A DNA stretch of 64,000 bases, from NCBI RefSeq assembly GCF_014145225.1, contig NZ_JABVCQ010000003.1:92968-156967 (forward strand), given 5' to 3'. A program made the position numbers and the translations under genes. The notes under the pieces are model-generated. The model did no database searches. It was not told where the DNA came from and was given only the letters and a program-made list of their open reading frames with translations. This stretch comes from Thiospirillum jenense (GTDB lineage: Bacteria; Pseudomonadota; Gammaproteobacteria; Chromatiales; Chromatiaceae). Position 1 is the stretch's first letter. Each line of letters opens with the position of its first letter. Below, piece by piece: positions 9,199-17,796 of this stretch.

Positions 9199-9408
9199 AC
9201 TTTTCACTGACGGTGCGCATCACATCGCCACGTCATTTAATCATCTATTGCAACAGTGCGCTAAGATACGCCGACCGTCGCGTTGCGGCTAGATTCAATC
9301 AGGGATAGATTCAGGCTATCATATACGGAATAATTGACATATGCAGTCATCATGCCCGCACTCGACTCACGTCATCACCGAATGAAAACACCTTGAGGAA
9401 TTGAATAC

Positions 9409-10749
9409 GTGGACATTACGATTTTTGGCAGTGGTTATGTGGGATTAGTCACAGGCGCTTGTTTAGCGGAAGTGGGTAATCATGTGTTATGTATTGATGT
9501 AGATCAAAGCAAAATTGATTTATTGAATAGCGGCGGTGTCCCGATTTATGAACCAGGATTAGACACATTAATTGCAAAAAACCGTGCCGCTGGACGCTTA
9601 ACTTTTTCCACTGACGCTGTCGCCGGTGTTCATCACGGTTTATTTCAATTCATCGCAGTTGGTACGCCACCGGATGAAGATGGTTCGGCCGATTTACAAT
9701 ATGTTTTAGCCGTTGCAAAAACCATTGGTCAGCATTTAACTCAATACCGCATCATTGTTGATAAATCCACCGTACCAGTAGGAACAGCAGATCGGGTACA
9801 GCAAACTATTAATGACACCTTGGCGGCACGCGGTATGTCAATTGAATTTGACGTGGTTTCCAATCCAGAATTTCTTAAAGAAGGGGCGGCAATTGAAGAC
9901 TTCATGCGTCCAGATCGCATTGTCATTGGCACCGATAATCCGCGTACCGCCGAATTATTGCGCGCTCTTTATGCGCCGTTTAATCGCAATCGTGACCGTT
10001 TGGTATTAATGGATATCCGTTCGGCCGAATTAACAAAATACGCCGCCAACGCAATGTTAGCAACCAAAATCAGTTTTATGAATGAATTATCTAATATCGC
10101 CGAAGCCGTCGGCGCCGATATTGAAATGGTGCGCGTTGGCATTGGCTCCGATCCACGCATTGGCTATCAATTTATTTACCCCGGCTGCGGCTATGGTGGC
10201 TCATGTTTTCCCAAAGATGTCCGCGCATTAGCCCGCACTGCAACTGGCATCGGCTATCAACCGCAATTATTACAAGCAGTTGAAGATGTTAACGACCGTC
10301 AAAAAGAGTTGTTATTTGCTAAAATTGACCAGTATTTTAATCACGCCCTTACAGGTAAAACCTTTGCAATTTGGGGATTATCGTTCAAACCTAATACTGA
10401 TGACATGCGCGAAGCCGCCAGCCGCCGTTTAATGGAACAATTATGGCAAGCGGGCGCTATAGTACGCGCTTTCGATCCAGTGGCAACACATGAAGCAAGG
10501 CGAATCTATGGTGAACGTCCTGAATTAATATTAATGGATGACCCAATGGAAGCATTAGAAGGTGCTGACGGTTTGATTATTGTAACCGAATGGAGTCAAT
10601 TCCGCAGTCCTGATTTTACCGCCATTCGTGTTGCCTTGCGCACACCGGTGTTATTTGATGGGCGCAACTTGTTTGATTACAAACACGTCACCACCGCTGG
10701 ATTAACCTATGTTTCAATTGGTCGCCAACTTCACTCAGCTACGGGTTGA
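9409..10749 (+). CDS. ugd: UDP-glucose 6-dehydrogenase
   Basis: This 446-aa protein has an N-terminal NAD Rossmann site ([10 protein letters not shown]), the TVPVGT and NPEFLKEG blocks, and the catalytic cysteine loop GGSCFPKD (cysteine near residue 266). It oxidises UDP-glucose to UDP-glucuronate for capsule or exopolysaccharide synthesis. The start is GTG at 9409, supported by GAGGAA about 10 bases upstream and by direct entry into the Rossmann fold. It is divergent from the qmo operon, and the two share the interval 9010-9408. Confidence 0.94.
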   Translation: MDITIFGSGYVGLVTGACLAEVGNHVLCIDVDQSKIDLLNSGGVPIYEPGLDTLIAKNRAAGRLTFSTDAVAGVHHGLFQFIAVGTPPDEDGSADLQYVLAVAKTIGQHLTQYRIIVDKSTVPVGTADRVQQTINDTLAARGMSIEFDVVSNPEFLKEGAAIEDFMRPDRIVIGTDNPRTAELLRALYAPFNRNRDRLVLMDIRSAELTKYAANAMLATKISFMNELSNIAEAVGADIEMVRVGIGSDPRIGYQFIYPGCGYGGSCFPKDVRALARTATGIGYQPQLLQAVEDVNDRQKELLFAKIDQYFNHALTGKTFAIWGLSFKPNTDDMREAASRRLMEQLWQAGAIVRAFDPVATHEARRIYGERPELILMDDPMEALEGADGLIIVTEWSQFRSPDFTAIRVALRTPVLFDGRNLFDYKHVTTAGLTYVSIGRQLHSATG

Positions 10750-10845
10750 ACAACTGAAAAAAGACGATAACTAAAAAGATAACTGAATTAAGTCGTGTGT
10801 AAGCGTTGTGTATAAACTTGTATGCTTTTGATTGACAAATCCCAG

Positions 10846-10922
10846 CAAACTTGACAAACTGATTGACGAAAATCATTGTCAAGTTTGAAATGATTTCATT
10901 GTCTGTACCTAACTTCAGGTAC
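10846..10922. promoter_or_regulatory. Two inverted repeats in the ugd-porin interval
   Basis: CAAACTTGACAA (10846-10857) and TTGTCAAGTTTG (10876-10887) form a perfect 12-bp inverted repeat with an 18-base spacer. Just after it GTACCT-AACTTC-AGGTAC (10905-10922) is a second perfect palindrome. Neither has a T run. They lie about 170-240 bp upstream of the porin gene and could be regulator-binding sites. The rest of 10750-11089 shows no gene. Confidence 0.4.
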
Positions 10923-11089
10923 GAATATAGTGTCCGCCTCATGCTATTCGTCATACCTGTTAAGCACAAATACTCATTGTTGCATGAGTATCCGGTAGGC
11001 GATATTAACTGCATGATCAATAATAACAAAACAGTCATATTACATGGCTGTTATTTTACCCGTCTACTACCAAATATTGGAGGATTCAG

Positions 11090-12493
11090 ATGAATTCAAT
11101 TATAATGCGTCACTCGACATTATTTATTGCTGCCGCGGGTTTTATATTGCCAAACCTGACACACGCAACCAATGGTTATTTATCACACGGGTATGGCACA
11201 ATTAGTAAAGGATTAGCAGGCGCCGGCGTTGCATTACCGCAGGATGCTATGATTTCAGCCAGTAATGTTGCCGGTGCAGTTTGGGTAGGACAGCGCATGG
11301 ATATAGGCGCATCATTATTCGTTCCACATCGTGAATACACCCAACGCTCTTCTACGAATCAATTCCCGCAAGAAGCAATAGCCGCCCAAATGGCGCCGTC
11401 CTGGCCTGTGCCAGTTGGCAGTAATAGCGACTACACTGGCACAGTTGAAAGTGAAAAGGATTTATTTTTAATTCCACATTTTGCCTATACACACCCATTA
11501 AATGATATTAGTGCAATTGGTGTGTCGCTTTACGGCAATGGTGGGATGAATACAACGTACAATTCACATGATACTACACGTTTATTAGGAACAGCTGCCA
11601 CAAATGGATTGGGTACCTATGGTGGTGCAACGACCGGCACTGCAACAGCAGGTGTTGATCTTGCGCAACTAGCATTAAATTTGAATTATTCACAAAAGCT
11701 CACCGACCAATTTTCGTTTGGTGCAGGATTGATATTGGCCTATCAGCAATTCAAGGCAAAAGGTTTAATGCTGTTTGGTCGTATGGCAGCTGACGGCAAT
11801 CCAGATGCGTTGAGTAATAACGGACGTGAGGGCGTATTCGGTTGGGGTGCACAAATTGGCGGATTATGGAAACTAAACGACCAATGGTCATTCGGCGCTG
11901 CCTATCAAACCCGTATTGACTTTAATGCATTTGATGAATACGCCGATCTATTTGCCGAAGGGGGTGATCTTGATGCTCCGCCATTCCTCAATGTCGGTCT
12001 TGCATTCAAACCGCGTCACGATGTGACCTTAGCATTTGATGTACAACACATTTGGTATAGCGATGTGGATGCGTTGGCTAATCCAATGACCAATAATTTA
12101 ATGCTCTGTATGGCTGGGCAAACTCAATACTGTTTAGGCGGTGATAAAGGTGTTGGTTTTGGTTGGCGTGACATGACTATATTCAAATTAGGTACGCAAT
12201 GGGAACTGACATCTGATTTAACATTACGCGCCGGTTATAGCTATGGTAAACAACCCGTACCAGAAGAAGGTGTGATGTTTAATGTTCTCGCGCCGGCGGT
12301 CATTGAACAACACTTTACTTTAGGCATGACTAAGCAATTAAATCGTAGTACAGACATCAGTCTTGCTGCTATGTATGCACCCGAAAACGATGTTACTTGC
12401 GGATGTAAAGTGCCGTTTTCAGGCGGTGCTGATTCAATTAGAATTGCCATGTCTCAATGGGAACTAGAAATGAATTTTGGCTTTAAGTGGTAA
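11090..12493 (+). CDS. OmpP1/FadL-type outer-membrane porin
   Basis: This 467-aa protein has an N-terminal signal peptide ending near THA-TNGY. It is followed by the FadL hallmark start of the mature protein: NGY...GYGTISKGLAGAGVA, with polar N-terminal hatch residues. The remainder alternates aromatic and polar stretches typical of a 14-strand barrel and ends in FGFKW, a usual terminal aromatic for barrel assembly. FadL-family channels take up hydrophobic compounds such as fatty acids or aromatics; the substrate here is not predictable. GGAGG lies 9 bases before the ATG. It is a single-gene unit followed by a terminator-like stem at 12561-12607. Confidence 0.88.
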   Translation: MNSIIMRHSTLFIAAAGFILPNLTHATNGYLSHGYGTISKGLAGAGVALPQDAMISASNVAGAVWVGQRMDIGASLFVPHREYTQRSSTNQFPQEAIAAQMAPSWPVPVGSNSDYTGTVESEKDLFLIPHFAYTHPLNDISAIGVSLYGNGGMNTTYNSHDTTRLLGTAATNGLGTYGGATTGTATAGVDLAQLALNLNYSQKLTDQFSFGAGLILAYQQFKAKGLMLFGRMAADGNPDALSNNGREGVFGWGAQIGGLWKLNDQWSFGAAYQTRIDFNAFDEYADLFAEGGDLDAPPFLNVGLAFKPRHDVTLAFDVQHIWYSDVDALANPMTNNLMLCMAGQTQYCLGGDKGVGFGWRDMTIFKLGTQWELTSDLTLRAGYSYGKQPVPEEGVMFNVLAPAVIEQHFTLGMTKQLNRSTDISLAAMYAPENDVTCGCKVPFSGGADSIRIAMSQWELEMNFGFKW

Positions 12494-12560
12494 ATAAATA
12501 GCCATTTAACCTACGCAACTTTTTACTTGTAAACTATTGCAAGTATTGTTTTAAAAAATG

Positions 12561-12607
12561 CATCCGATGGATTAAGATTATTTAATAGTTAGTCTTTCCA
12601 TCGGATG
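12561..12607 (+). terminator. Stem-loop after the porin gene
   Basis: CATCCGATGGA (12561-12571) and TCCATCGGATG (12597-12607) are a perfect 11-bp inverted repeat with a 25-base A/T-rich loop, about 70 bp after the porin stop. There is no downstream T run, so termination may be Rho-assisted or the stem may protect the 3' end. Confidence 0.5.
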
Positions 12608-12641
12608 TCCCGCAATCTAATATCCATTCACAAACCGTCCT

Positions 12642-12685
12642 GATCATAATAAGTTTATTATGATCTCTTATCGTTCGGACGATAA
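12642..12685. promoter_or_regulatory. Two palindromes upstream of nifB
   Basis: GATCATAATAA-GT-TTATTATGATC (12642-12665) is an almost continuous 24-bp palindrome. TTATCGT-TCGG-ACGATAA (12668-12685) follows 2 bp later. They sit just upstream of the NifA-type site. The first looks like a dimeric-regulator operator; the second could fold as a tetraloop hairpin in RNA. Confidence 0.45.
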
Positions 12686-12708
12686 CGCACAAAATCTCAC
12701 GTTTTGTT

Positions 12709-12724
12709 TGTGCGACTTGTGACA
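12709..12724 (+). promoter_or_regulatory. NifA-type upstream activator site
   Basis: TGT-N10-ACA, the canonical NifA recognition pattern, spans 12709-12724. It lies about 95 bp upstream of the start point predicted from the sigma-54 promoter, a normal distance for an enhancer-bound activator. Confidence 0.75.
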
Positions 12725-12785
12725 TGGCCACGCATTTTTTTATAATTTATTTTCTTAATCAACCAGTTAGCACCATCCCCATATC

Positions 12786-12800
12786 AGGCACAATCTTTGC
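12786..12800 (+). promoter_or_regulatory. Sigma-54 (-24/-12) promoter of nifB
   Basis: AGGCAC-N5-TTGC keeps the invariant GG and GC of the -24/-12 elements with correct spacing. It lies 67 bp upstream of the nifB ATG and downstream of the NifA-type site, as expected for nitrogen-fixation operons. Confidence 0.8.
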
Positions 12801-12866
12801 TTTAATTCTCTATAAAGCTAAATTTGCACCCGCATTTTGGTGTTAAAGTTTTTAAGGGGATGCCTA

Positions 12867-14423
12867 ATGAATATTACCCATCTTAAACCAGTCGCTATTG
12901 ATAATGCACCAGATGCCGCTGGCGGTTGTAAAGCCAATCAGTGCGGCAGTTCAACTGCGCATTTGGCACAATTGCCGGCAAATATTCGCGCCAAAGTGAA
13001 TAATCATCCCTGTTTTTCTGAAGATGCACATCATCATTATGCGCGAATGCACGTTGCAGTGGCGCCGGGTTGTAATATTCAATGCAATTATTGTAACCGT
13101 AAATATGATTGCACGAATGAATCGCGCCCGGGGGTAGTATCCGAATTATTAACACCCGAACAAGCAATACAAAAGGTTCTGGTGGTTGCCACCGCTATTC
13201 CACAATTATCCGTTGTTGGTATTGCGGGTCCGGGCGATCCATTGGCTAATCCCCGCCGCACTTTTGCCACACTCGACGCATTAAGTCAGCAAGCGCCTGA
13301 TTTGAAATTGTGTATTTCAACGAATGGATTAATGCTGCCAAGTTTAATTGATCGGCTATGCGCATACAATATTGAACACGTTACCATTACGATTAACTGC
13401 CTTGATCCTGAGATTGGTGCGCAGATTTATCCCTGGATTTTTTGGAATCATCGCCGCATTAAAGGGCGGGATGCCGCACACATTTTAATTGAACAACAGC
13501 AATTGGGATTGGATATGCTGGTGGCACGCGGTGTTTTAGTCAAAGTTAATTCGGTGATGATCCCGGGCATTAATGACGAGCATTTGCGCGAAGTAAGCCG
13601 CGTGGTTAAAGAAAAGGGCGCATTTTTACATAATGTCATGCCACTCATTGCCGCGCCAGAGCATGGCACCGTGTATGGATTAAATGGTCAACGCAGCCCA
13701 ACTGCCGATGAATTAACTGCATTACAAACCGCCTGTGCTGGCAATATGCGCATGATGCGTCATTGCCGCCAATGTCGCGCTGATGCGGTGGGTTTATTAG
13801 GTGAAGATCGTAATGCAGAATTTGATTTGGCAGCGATTGCAACGCAATCAGTTGATTATGTCGCAGCAATGCGGCAGCGTGCTGAAGTACACGCCAATAT
13901 TGAAAAACACCGTGCCGCATTGCAACAATCCAGCGTCGCGCAAGTGCCATTGACAGCATTGCGTAATTCAGCGCCAACCAGTGCAATCACGTCCCCTGCT
14001 TTATTAATGGCGGTGGCAACGCAGGGGGGTGAATTGGTGAATGCAAGTTTTAATCAAGCGCGTGAATTTTTAATTTACACCGTCACCGCGACTCACAGTC
14101 AACTGATTGGTGTACGCAAGAGTCCAGCGCAGTTAAATACCAATAATGATGAATGGCAACAGTCATCAAACTCATTATCTGCCTCGGGGCAAATGACGGT
14201 TAATACATTGGCAGGTTGTGACGCTGTGCTATGTGCCACCATTGGTTATCAAGCGTGGGAACAATTAGAAAACGCCCGCATCACGCCGAATAGTGAATAC
14301 GCGCAACAACCAATTAGCACGGCGCTTACGGCTGTTTACTGTGAATTGATTGCACAGCGCCCAACGCAGCAATCAACCCAGTCAAGCAAGCATTCTATTC
14401 CTGACTTATTACGCACCGCGTGA
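12867..14423 (+). CDS. nifB: Nitrogenase FeMo-cofactor biosynthesis protein NifB
   Basis: This 518-aa radical SAM enzyme makes NifB-co, the iron-sulfur core of FeMo-co. The SAM-cluster motif is CNIQCNYCNRKYDC, preceded by the NifB-typical HPCFSEDAHHHYARMH segment. The C-terminal third (from about residue 370) is a NifX/NafY-type cofactor-binding domain. I chose ATG 12867 over an upstream in-frame GTG at 12837 because AAGGGGA lies 6-8 bases before it. It is first in a run nifB, FeSII-like ferredoxin, nifQ, draG under a sigma-54/NifA promoter. nifHDK are not in the window. Confidence 0.95.
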   Translation: MNITHLKPVAIDNAPDAAGGCKANQCGSSTAHLAQLPANIRAKVNNHPCFSEDAHHHYARMHVAVAPGCNIQCNYCNRKYDCTNESRPGVVSELLTPEQAIQKVLVVATAIPQLSVVGIAGPGDPLANPRRTFATLDALSQQAPDLKLCISTNGLMLPSLIDRLCAYNIEHVTITINCLDPEIGAQIYPWIFWNHRRIKGRDAAHILIEQQQLGLDMLVARGVLVKVNSVMIPGINDEHLREVSRVVKEKGAFLHNVMPLIAAPEHGTVYGLNGQRSPTADELTALQTACAGNMRMMRHCRQCRADAVGLLGEDRNAEFDLAAIATQSVDYVAAMRQRAEVHANIEKHRAALQQSSVAQVPLTALRNSAPTSAITSPALLMAVATQGGELVNASFNQAREFLIYTVTATHSQLIGVRKSPAQLNTNNDEWQQSSNSLSASGQMTVNTLAGCDAVLCATIGYQAWEQLENARITPNSEYAQQPISTALTAVYCELIAQRPTQQSTQSSKHSIPDLLRTA

Positions 14424-14442
14424 TCTAGCAAGTCAATACACT

Positions 14443-14500
14443 GCCGGGCGTTGTTTCTTAATTAAGTTAAACAACGTCTGGCGGTGGTTGAGTTTTTTAT
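14443..14500 (+). terminator. Strong stem-loop between nifB and the ferredoxin gene
   Basis: GCCGGGCGTTGTTT (14443-14456) pairs with AAACAACGTCTGGC (14469-14482) through 14 positions including G-U pairs. The loop is 12 bases, and GTTTTTTATT follows shortly after. It looks like an intrinsic terminator or partial attenuator, so the downstream nif genes may be expressed at a different level from nifB. Confidence 0.6.
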
Positions 14501-14530
14501 TGTGTTCATTCATTTATGGAGTCGTTATTT

Positions 14531-14878
14531 ATGGCACTTGTGACCTTTTCTAATCCCGATCATAAGGATAAAACGGTGTATGCCGTCGCTGGCAGTCACA
14601 CCGACACGCTCTTGAAACTGGCAAAAGAAAATAAGGTGCCAGTGCATTTTGATTGTCAAGATGGCGAATGTGGTCATTGCGTGGTGCGAGTTACCAGTGT
14701 AGATAATAAAGCGCGGATGGGTTATTATTTGACAGATAAAGAGCAGACGGTTCTAAAGCAGTTGGGCAAATTAACTCAAGATCAAATTGACCAATTGCAC
14801 GTTGATGACATGCCGAGTGAATGGCGTTTGGCGTGTCAAATGATTGTGCGCGACGAAGACATCCTCGTCGAGTATTAA
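14531..14878 (+). CDS. [2Fe-2S] ferredoxin, FeSII (Shethna protein II)-like
   Basis: This 115-aa plant-type [2Fe-2S] protein carries the cluster motif CQDGECGHC and a fourth cysteine in RLACQ. By recall of the family, the overall pattern (AVAGSHTDTLLKLAKEN, YLTDKEQTVLKQLGKL, RLACQMIVRDEDILVEY) closely follows the FeSII protein of Azotobacter. FeSII forms a protective complex with nitrogenase under oxygen stress. Its place between nifB and nifQ supports this. I chose ATG 14531, which has GGAG about 9 bases upstream, rather than the ATG at 14516 that overlaps the binding site. A general nif electron carrier is the alternative. Confidence 0.8.
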   Translation: MALVTFSNPDHKDKTVYAVAGSHTDTLLKLAKENKVPVHFDCQDGECGHCVVRVTSVDNKARMGYYLTDKEQTVLKQLGKLTQDQIDQLHVDDMPSEWRLACQMIVRDEDILVEY

Positions 14879-14889
14879 AAACCGCTGCT

Positions 14890-15477
14890 ATGATAGCCGC
14901 CGTGTCTGCTCCGCTTGAGACAAATCACTCTGCCGCAATTCGCTATGCGCAATTGATGCAACATGCGGCGGGTTGGGGTAACGATCATGTTTTTGCCTGC
15001 ATGATTTCTAGTCTCTGCGCCGTGACCAATGCACTGCCTGATTGGTTAGGATTAGAACCGGCGGCGTTTCACTGTTTAATGCGTTATCATTTTCCTGGAT
15101 TAAATCTTGGTAATGAACCGAACATTCAACGCCCATTCCCAATACAGCGGCGCGATGAAGCAGATGAATTAGTGCGTTTAATGTTAATGGATAAGGCGGG
15201 CGCATCACCATCTGAGGTTTGGATGGCGCATGTCATTGCCGCTGGTTGTTTAGCGAACGATCATTTGTGGTATGATTTAGGTTTATGGCAACGCGCAGAT
15301 TTAACTGATCTCATGCGGCGTAATTTCCCGGCGCTCGCTGCCCGCAATACAAAGGATATGAAATGGAAACGCTTTTTGTATAAACAATTGTGTGACGCTG
15401 AGGGGATTTATTTATGCCGCGCTCCATCCTGTGCCGTATGTTCAGATTATCATGCATGTTTTAATTCGCCGTCGTGA
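14890..15477 (+). CDS. nifQ: NifQ, molybdenum donor for FeMo-co synthesis
   Basis: This 195-aa protein has the C-terminal NifQ signature Cx4Cx2Cx5C (CRAPSCAVCSDYHAC), which holds an Fe-S/Mo cluster, and the family blocks MRYHFPG and MRRNFPAL. NifQ delivers molybdenum to NifE/NifH during FeMo-co assembly. It begins 12 bp after the ferredoxin stop, and its end overlaps the start of draG by about 26 bp. The exact start is uncertain because no clear ribosome-binding site is present. Confidence 0.9.
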   Translation: MIAAVSAPLETNHSAAIRYAQLMQHAAGWGNDHVFACMISSLCAVTNALPDWLGLEPAAFHCLMRYHFPGLNLGNEPNIQRPFPIQRRDEADELVRLMLMDKAGASPSEVWMAHVIAAGCLANDHLWYDLGLWQRADLTDLMRRNFPALAARNTKDMKWKRFLYKQLCDAEGIYLCRAPSCAVCSDYHACFNSPS

Positions 15478-16402
15478 ATCGCCATTATTAGCGGGTATTG
15501 CTGCCACTAATGAGTTGGAACAGCGCGCTATTAGTGCGTATTTAGGTTTAGCTATTGGTGATGCCTTTGGTGCAACGGTTGAGTTTTTAACGCCGCGTGA
15601 AATTAAAGCGCAATACGGCGAACATCGTGAATTGATTGGCGGCGGGTGGTTGCATTTGAAACGCGGTCAGGTCACGGATGATACTGAAATGAGTTTGGCG
15701 TTGGGCGACAGTATTTTGCAATGCGGTCAAGTGGATGCGGTCGCCGCCGCCGAGGCATTCAGCGCGTGGATGCGCACCAAACCGGTGGATATTGGCAACA
15801 CTGTACGGCGCGGCATTGCGTATTACCGTCGCACCGGCGCCACTTGTGTCCCAGAAAATACATACGATGCTGGCAACGGGGCGTGTATGCGCTGCCTGCC
15901 CGTTGCATTGGCGACGCTGGGCGCTGATCTGGCGACTGTTGTACAAACGAATCAGTTGCAAGCGCACATCACCCACCACAACGCGCAGTCGGATCACGGG
16001 TGCGAGTGCGTGATTCAAATGGTGCAAGCGGCGTTGCTTGGCGAAAAATTGCCGATATTACAACAACATGCCGATGCGTTGGTGGCGACGGATAACCAGT
16101 TTGCCTATCAGCGCAAGCGCGAAGAAAATCCCAGTGCGTTTATTGTCGAAACCCTGCGGGCGGTGTTCCAAACGCTTGTTTCTACTGATAATTTTGAGCA
16201 AGCCTTAATTGATGTCGTCAATCGTGGCGGCGATGCGGACACGACCGGCGCAATTGTCGGTATGATTGCGGGGGCGCTGTACGGGTCGAGCGCGTTACCA
16301 GCGCGGTGGCTTGAGGCGCTTGATCGGCATACCGCGTTGCGCGTCATCGAACAGGCACGCGCTTTGCTTGAATTATCACCGTTGCGCCAACATCCAGTCT
16401 AA
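15452..16402 (+). CDS. draG: ADP-ribosyl-dinitrogen reductase glycohydrolase (DraG-like)
   Basis: This roughly 316-aa ADP-ribosylglycohydrolase has the dimanganese-binding motifs GLAIGDAFGA near the N-terminus, the TDDTEMSLALG block, and the C-terminal NRGGDADTTGAIVGMIAGA. DraG removes ADP-ribose from dinitrogenase reductase to reactivate nitrogenase after ammonium or dark shock. Its position in the nif run supports this role over a general glycohydrolase. ATG 15452 lies inside the end of nifQ, which suggests translational coupling. The partner transferase draT is not in the window. Confidence 0.9.
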   Translation: MHVLIRRRESPLLAGIAATNELEQRAISAYLGLAIGDAFGATVEFLTPREIKAQYGEHRELIGGGWLHLKRGQVTDDTEMSLALGDSILQCGQVDAVAAAEAFSAWMRTKPVDIGNTVRRGIAYYRRTGATCVPENTYDAGNGACMRCLPVALATLGADLATVVQTNQLQAHITHHNAQSDHGCECVIQMVQAALLGEKLPILQQHADALVATDNQFAYQRKREENPSAFIVETLRAVFQTLVSTDNFEQALIDVVNRGGDADTTGAIVGMIAGALYGSSALPARWLEALDRHTALRVIEQARALLELSPLRQHPV

Positions 16403-16837
16403 TTGAACCCGCAATTACCCGATTTATCCCGCTCGCGCCTTGCCCTCGGACTTGGCTGCGATCGTGGCACGGCGTTTGCGGCGCTCGATCAAGCAATTGA
16501 TGCGGCGCTGACGTTAATTGGTGCCGAGCGTAATCAAATTGCCGTGATGGCGACCATTGATCGCAAAGCAGATGAATTGGGTTTAATTGAGTTAGCCGCC
16601 CATTATCAATGGCCAGTTTATTATTATTCCGCCGCGCAATTAGCGCAAGTGACTGTTTCCCAACCATCAGAAACCGTGCGTCATTATATGCAAACGCCGA
16701 GTGTGAGTGCGGCTGCTGCGTTATTAGCAGCCCATGCTGGCGCGAATAACACCGCATTACAATTAGAGAAATATCGCTGGCGAGCGGCGAGTGGACATCA
16801 TGTCACCGTGTCGATTGCTGCAATGACTGTTGAATAA
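16403..16837 (+). CDS. cobE: CobE / CbiG C-terminal domain protein
   Basis: This 144-aa protein matches the CbiG C-terminal fold: GLGCDRGTAF near the start, a middle ATIDRKADELGL segment, and SVSAAAALLAA. In cobalamin synthesis this domain acts at the ring-contraction stage next to CobJ. The only start at the 5' end is TTG, directly abutting the draG stop at 16400-16402, so translation is probably coupled to draG. This physically joins the nif run to the cobalamin genes. Confidence 0.85.
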   Translation: MNPQLPDLSRSRLALGLGCDRGTAFAALDQAIDAALTLIGAERNQIAVMATIDRKADELGLIELAAHYQWPVYYYSAAQLAQVTVSQPSETVRHYMQTPSVSAAAALLAAHAGANNTALQLEKYRWRAASGHHVTVSIAAMTVE

Positions 16838-16858
16838 AAAAATATTGTTAAATCTTGC

Positions 16859-17791
16859 ATGAACCATCACACGCAGTCGGGTTATTTATTCTTGGTTGGC
16901 ATTGGTCCGGGCGGGCGAGCGCAAATGACTGGTCAAGCCATTAGCGCAATTAACCTCGCCGATACCATTGTTGGTCACACCACCTATCTACGCCTGATTG
17001 CCGATTTAATTAGCGATAAAGTTGTGATTCGGCGCGGGATGACGGCTGAATTAGAACGCGCCCAATTGGCGATTGAACATGCGCACGCGGGGCGGACGGT
17101 TGCGCTCATTTCATCAGGCGACAGCGGCATTTACGGCATGGCCGGTTTGACGTTTGAATTACTCATACAGCAGGGTTGGCAACCCAATAGCGGCATTCGC
17201 GTTGAGGTTATTCCAGGTACAACGGCTTTAATCACTTGCGCGGCATTAGTTGGCGCACCCTTGAGCCATGATTTTTGCGCCATTTCATTATCAGATTTAT
17301 TAACGCCGTGGCCAATCATTGCACGGCGCTTACACGCGGCTGCATTGGCTGATTTCGTGATTGCATTGTATAATCCCAGCAGCGGCAGCCGCACTCGTCA
17401 TATTCAAGAAGCGCAGCGGTTATTATTAGCACAGCGCTCGCCAACCACACCAGTTGCTTGTATTCGAGCCGCCTATCGTGCGAATCAACATGTACACTTC
17501 AGCACATTAGAGTTGCTGAATGAATGTGAACTTGACATGCTAACGACGGTATTGATTGGTAATAGCCAAACTTGTATTCACCATGACCAACTAATGATAA
17601 CTCCACGCGGGTATACGAATAAATATTCACCTGCTTTAATTCCATTATCATCGGCTGCACCCTTGCCAGATAACCTCGCTGACTTTATTGCAACTCTACG
17701 CGCTAGTCACGCCACACCGGCGCAATTGGCAACGCAATGGCAATTACCGCAAGCATACATTTTAGAATTATTAAATCCAGAATTAGACTAG
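16859..17791 (+). CDS. cobJ: Precorrin-3B C17-methyltransferase
   Basis: This 310-aa protein has the tetrapyrrole methylase fold: VGIGPGGRAQMT at the N-terminus, SSGDSGIYGMAGL in the middle, IPGTTALITCAALVGAPLSHDF, and YNPSSGSRT. It is the SAM-dependent enzyme that methylates C17 and contracts the corrin ring. The family is usually about 240-250 aa. Here the last 60 or so residues form an extra Ala/Leu-rich tail of unknown role. It follows cobE by 21 bp. Confidence 0.92.
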   Translation: MNHHTQSGYLFLVGIGPGGRAQMTGQAISAINLADTIVGHTTYLRLIADLISDKVVIRRGMTAELERAQLAIEHAHAGRTVALISSGDSGIYGMAGLTFELLIQQGWQPNSGIRVEVIPGTTALITCAALVGAPLSHDFCAISLSDLLTPWPIIARRLHAAALADFVIALYNPSSGSRTRHIQEAQRLLLAQRSPTTPVACIRAAYRANQHVHFSTLELLNECELDMLTTVLIGNSQTCIHHDQLMITPRGYTNKYSPALIPLSSAAPLPDNLADFIATLRASHATPAQLATQWQLPQAYILELLNPELD

Positions 17792-17796
17792 CCATA

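Noticed and set aside
8843..9308. Plus- and minus-strand open frames in the qmoA leader
   Set aside because: They coincide with the conserved structured RNA and the start of qmoA, and the metA leader copy does not keep these frames.
14890..15477. DraT (dinitrogenase reductase ADP-ribosyltransferase), expected next to draG
   Set aside because: The C-terminal Cx4Cx2Cx5C motif and overall pattern are those of NifQ.
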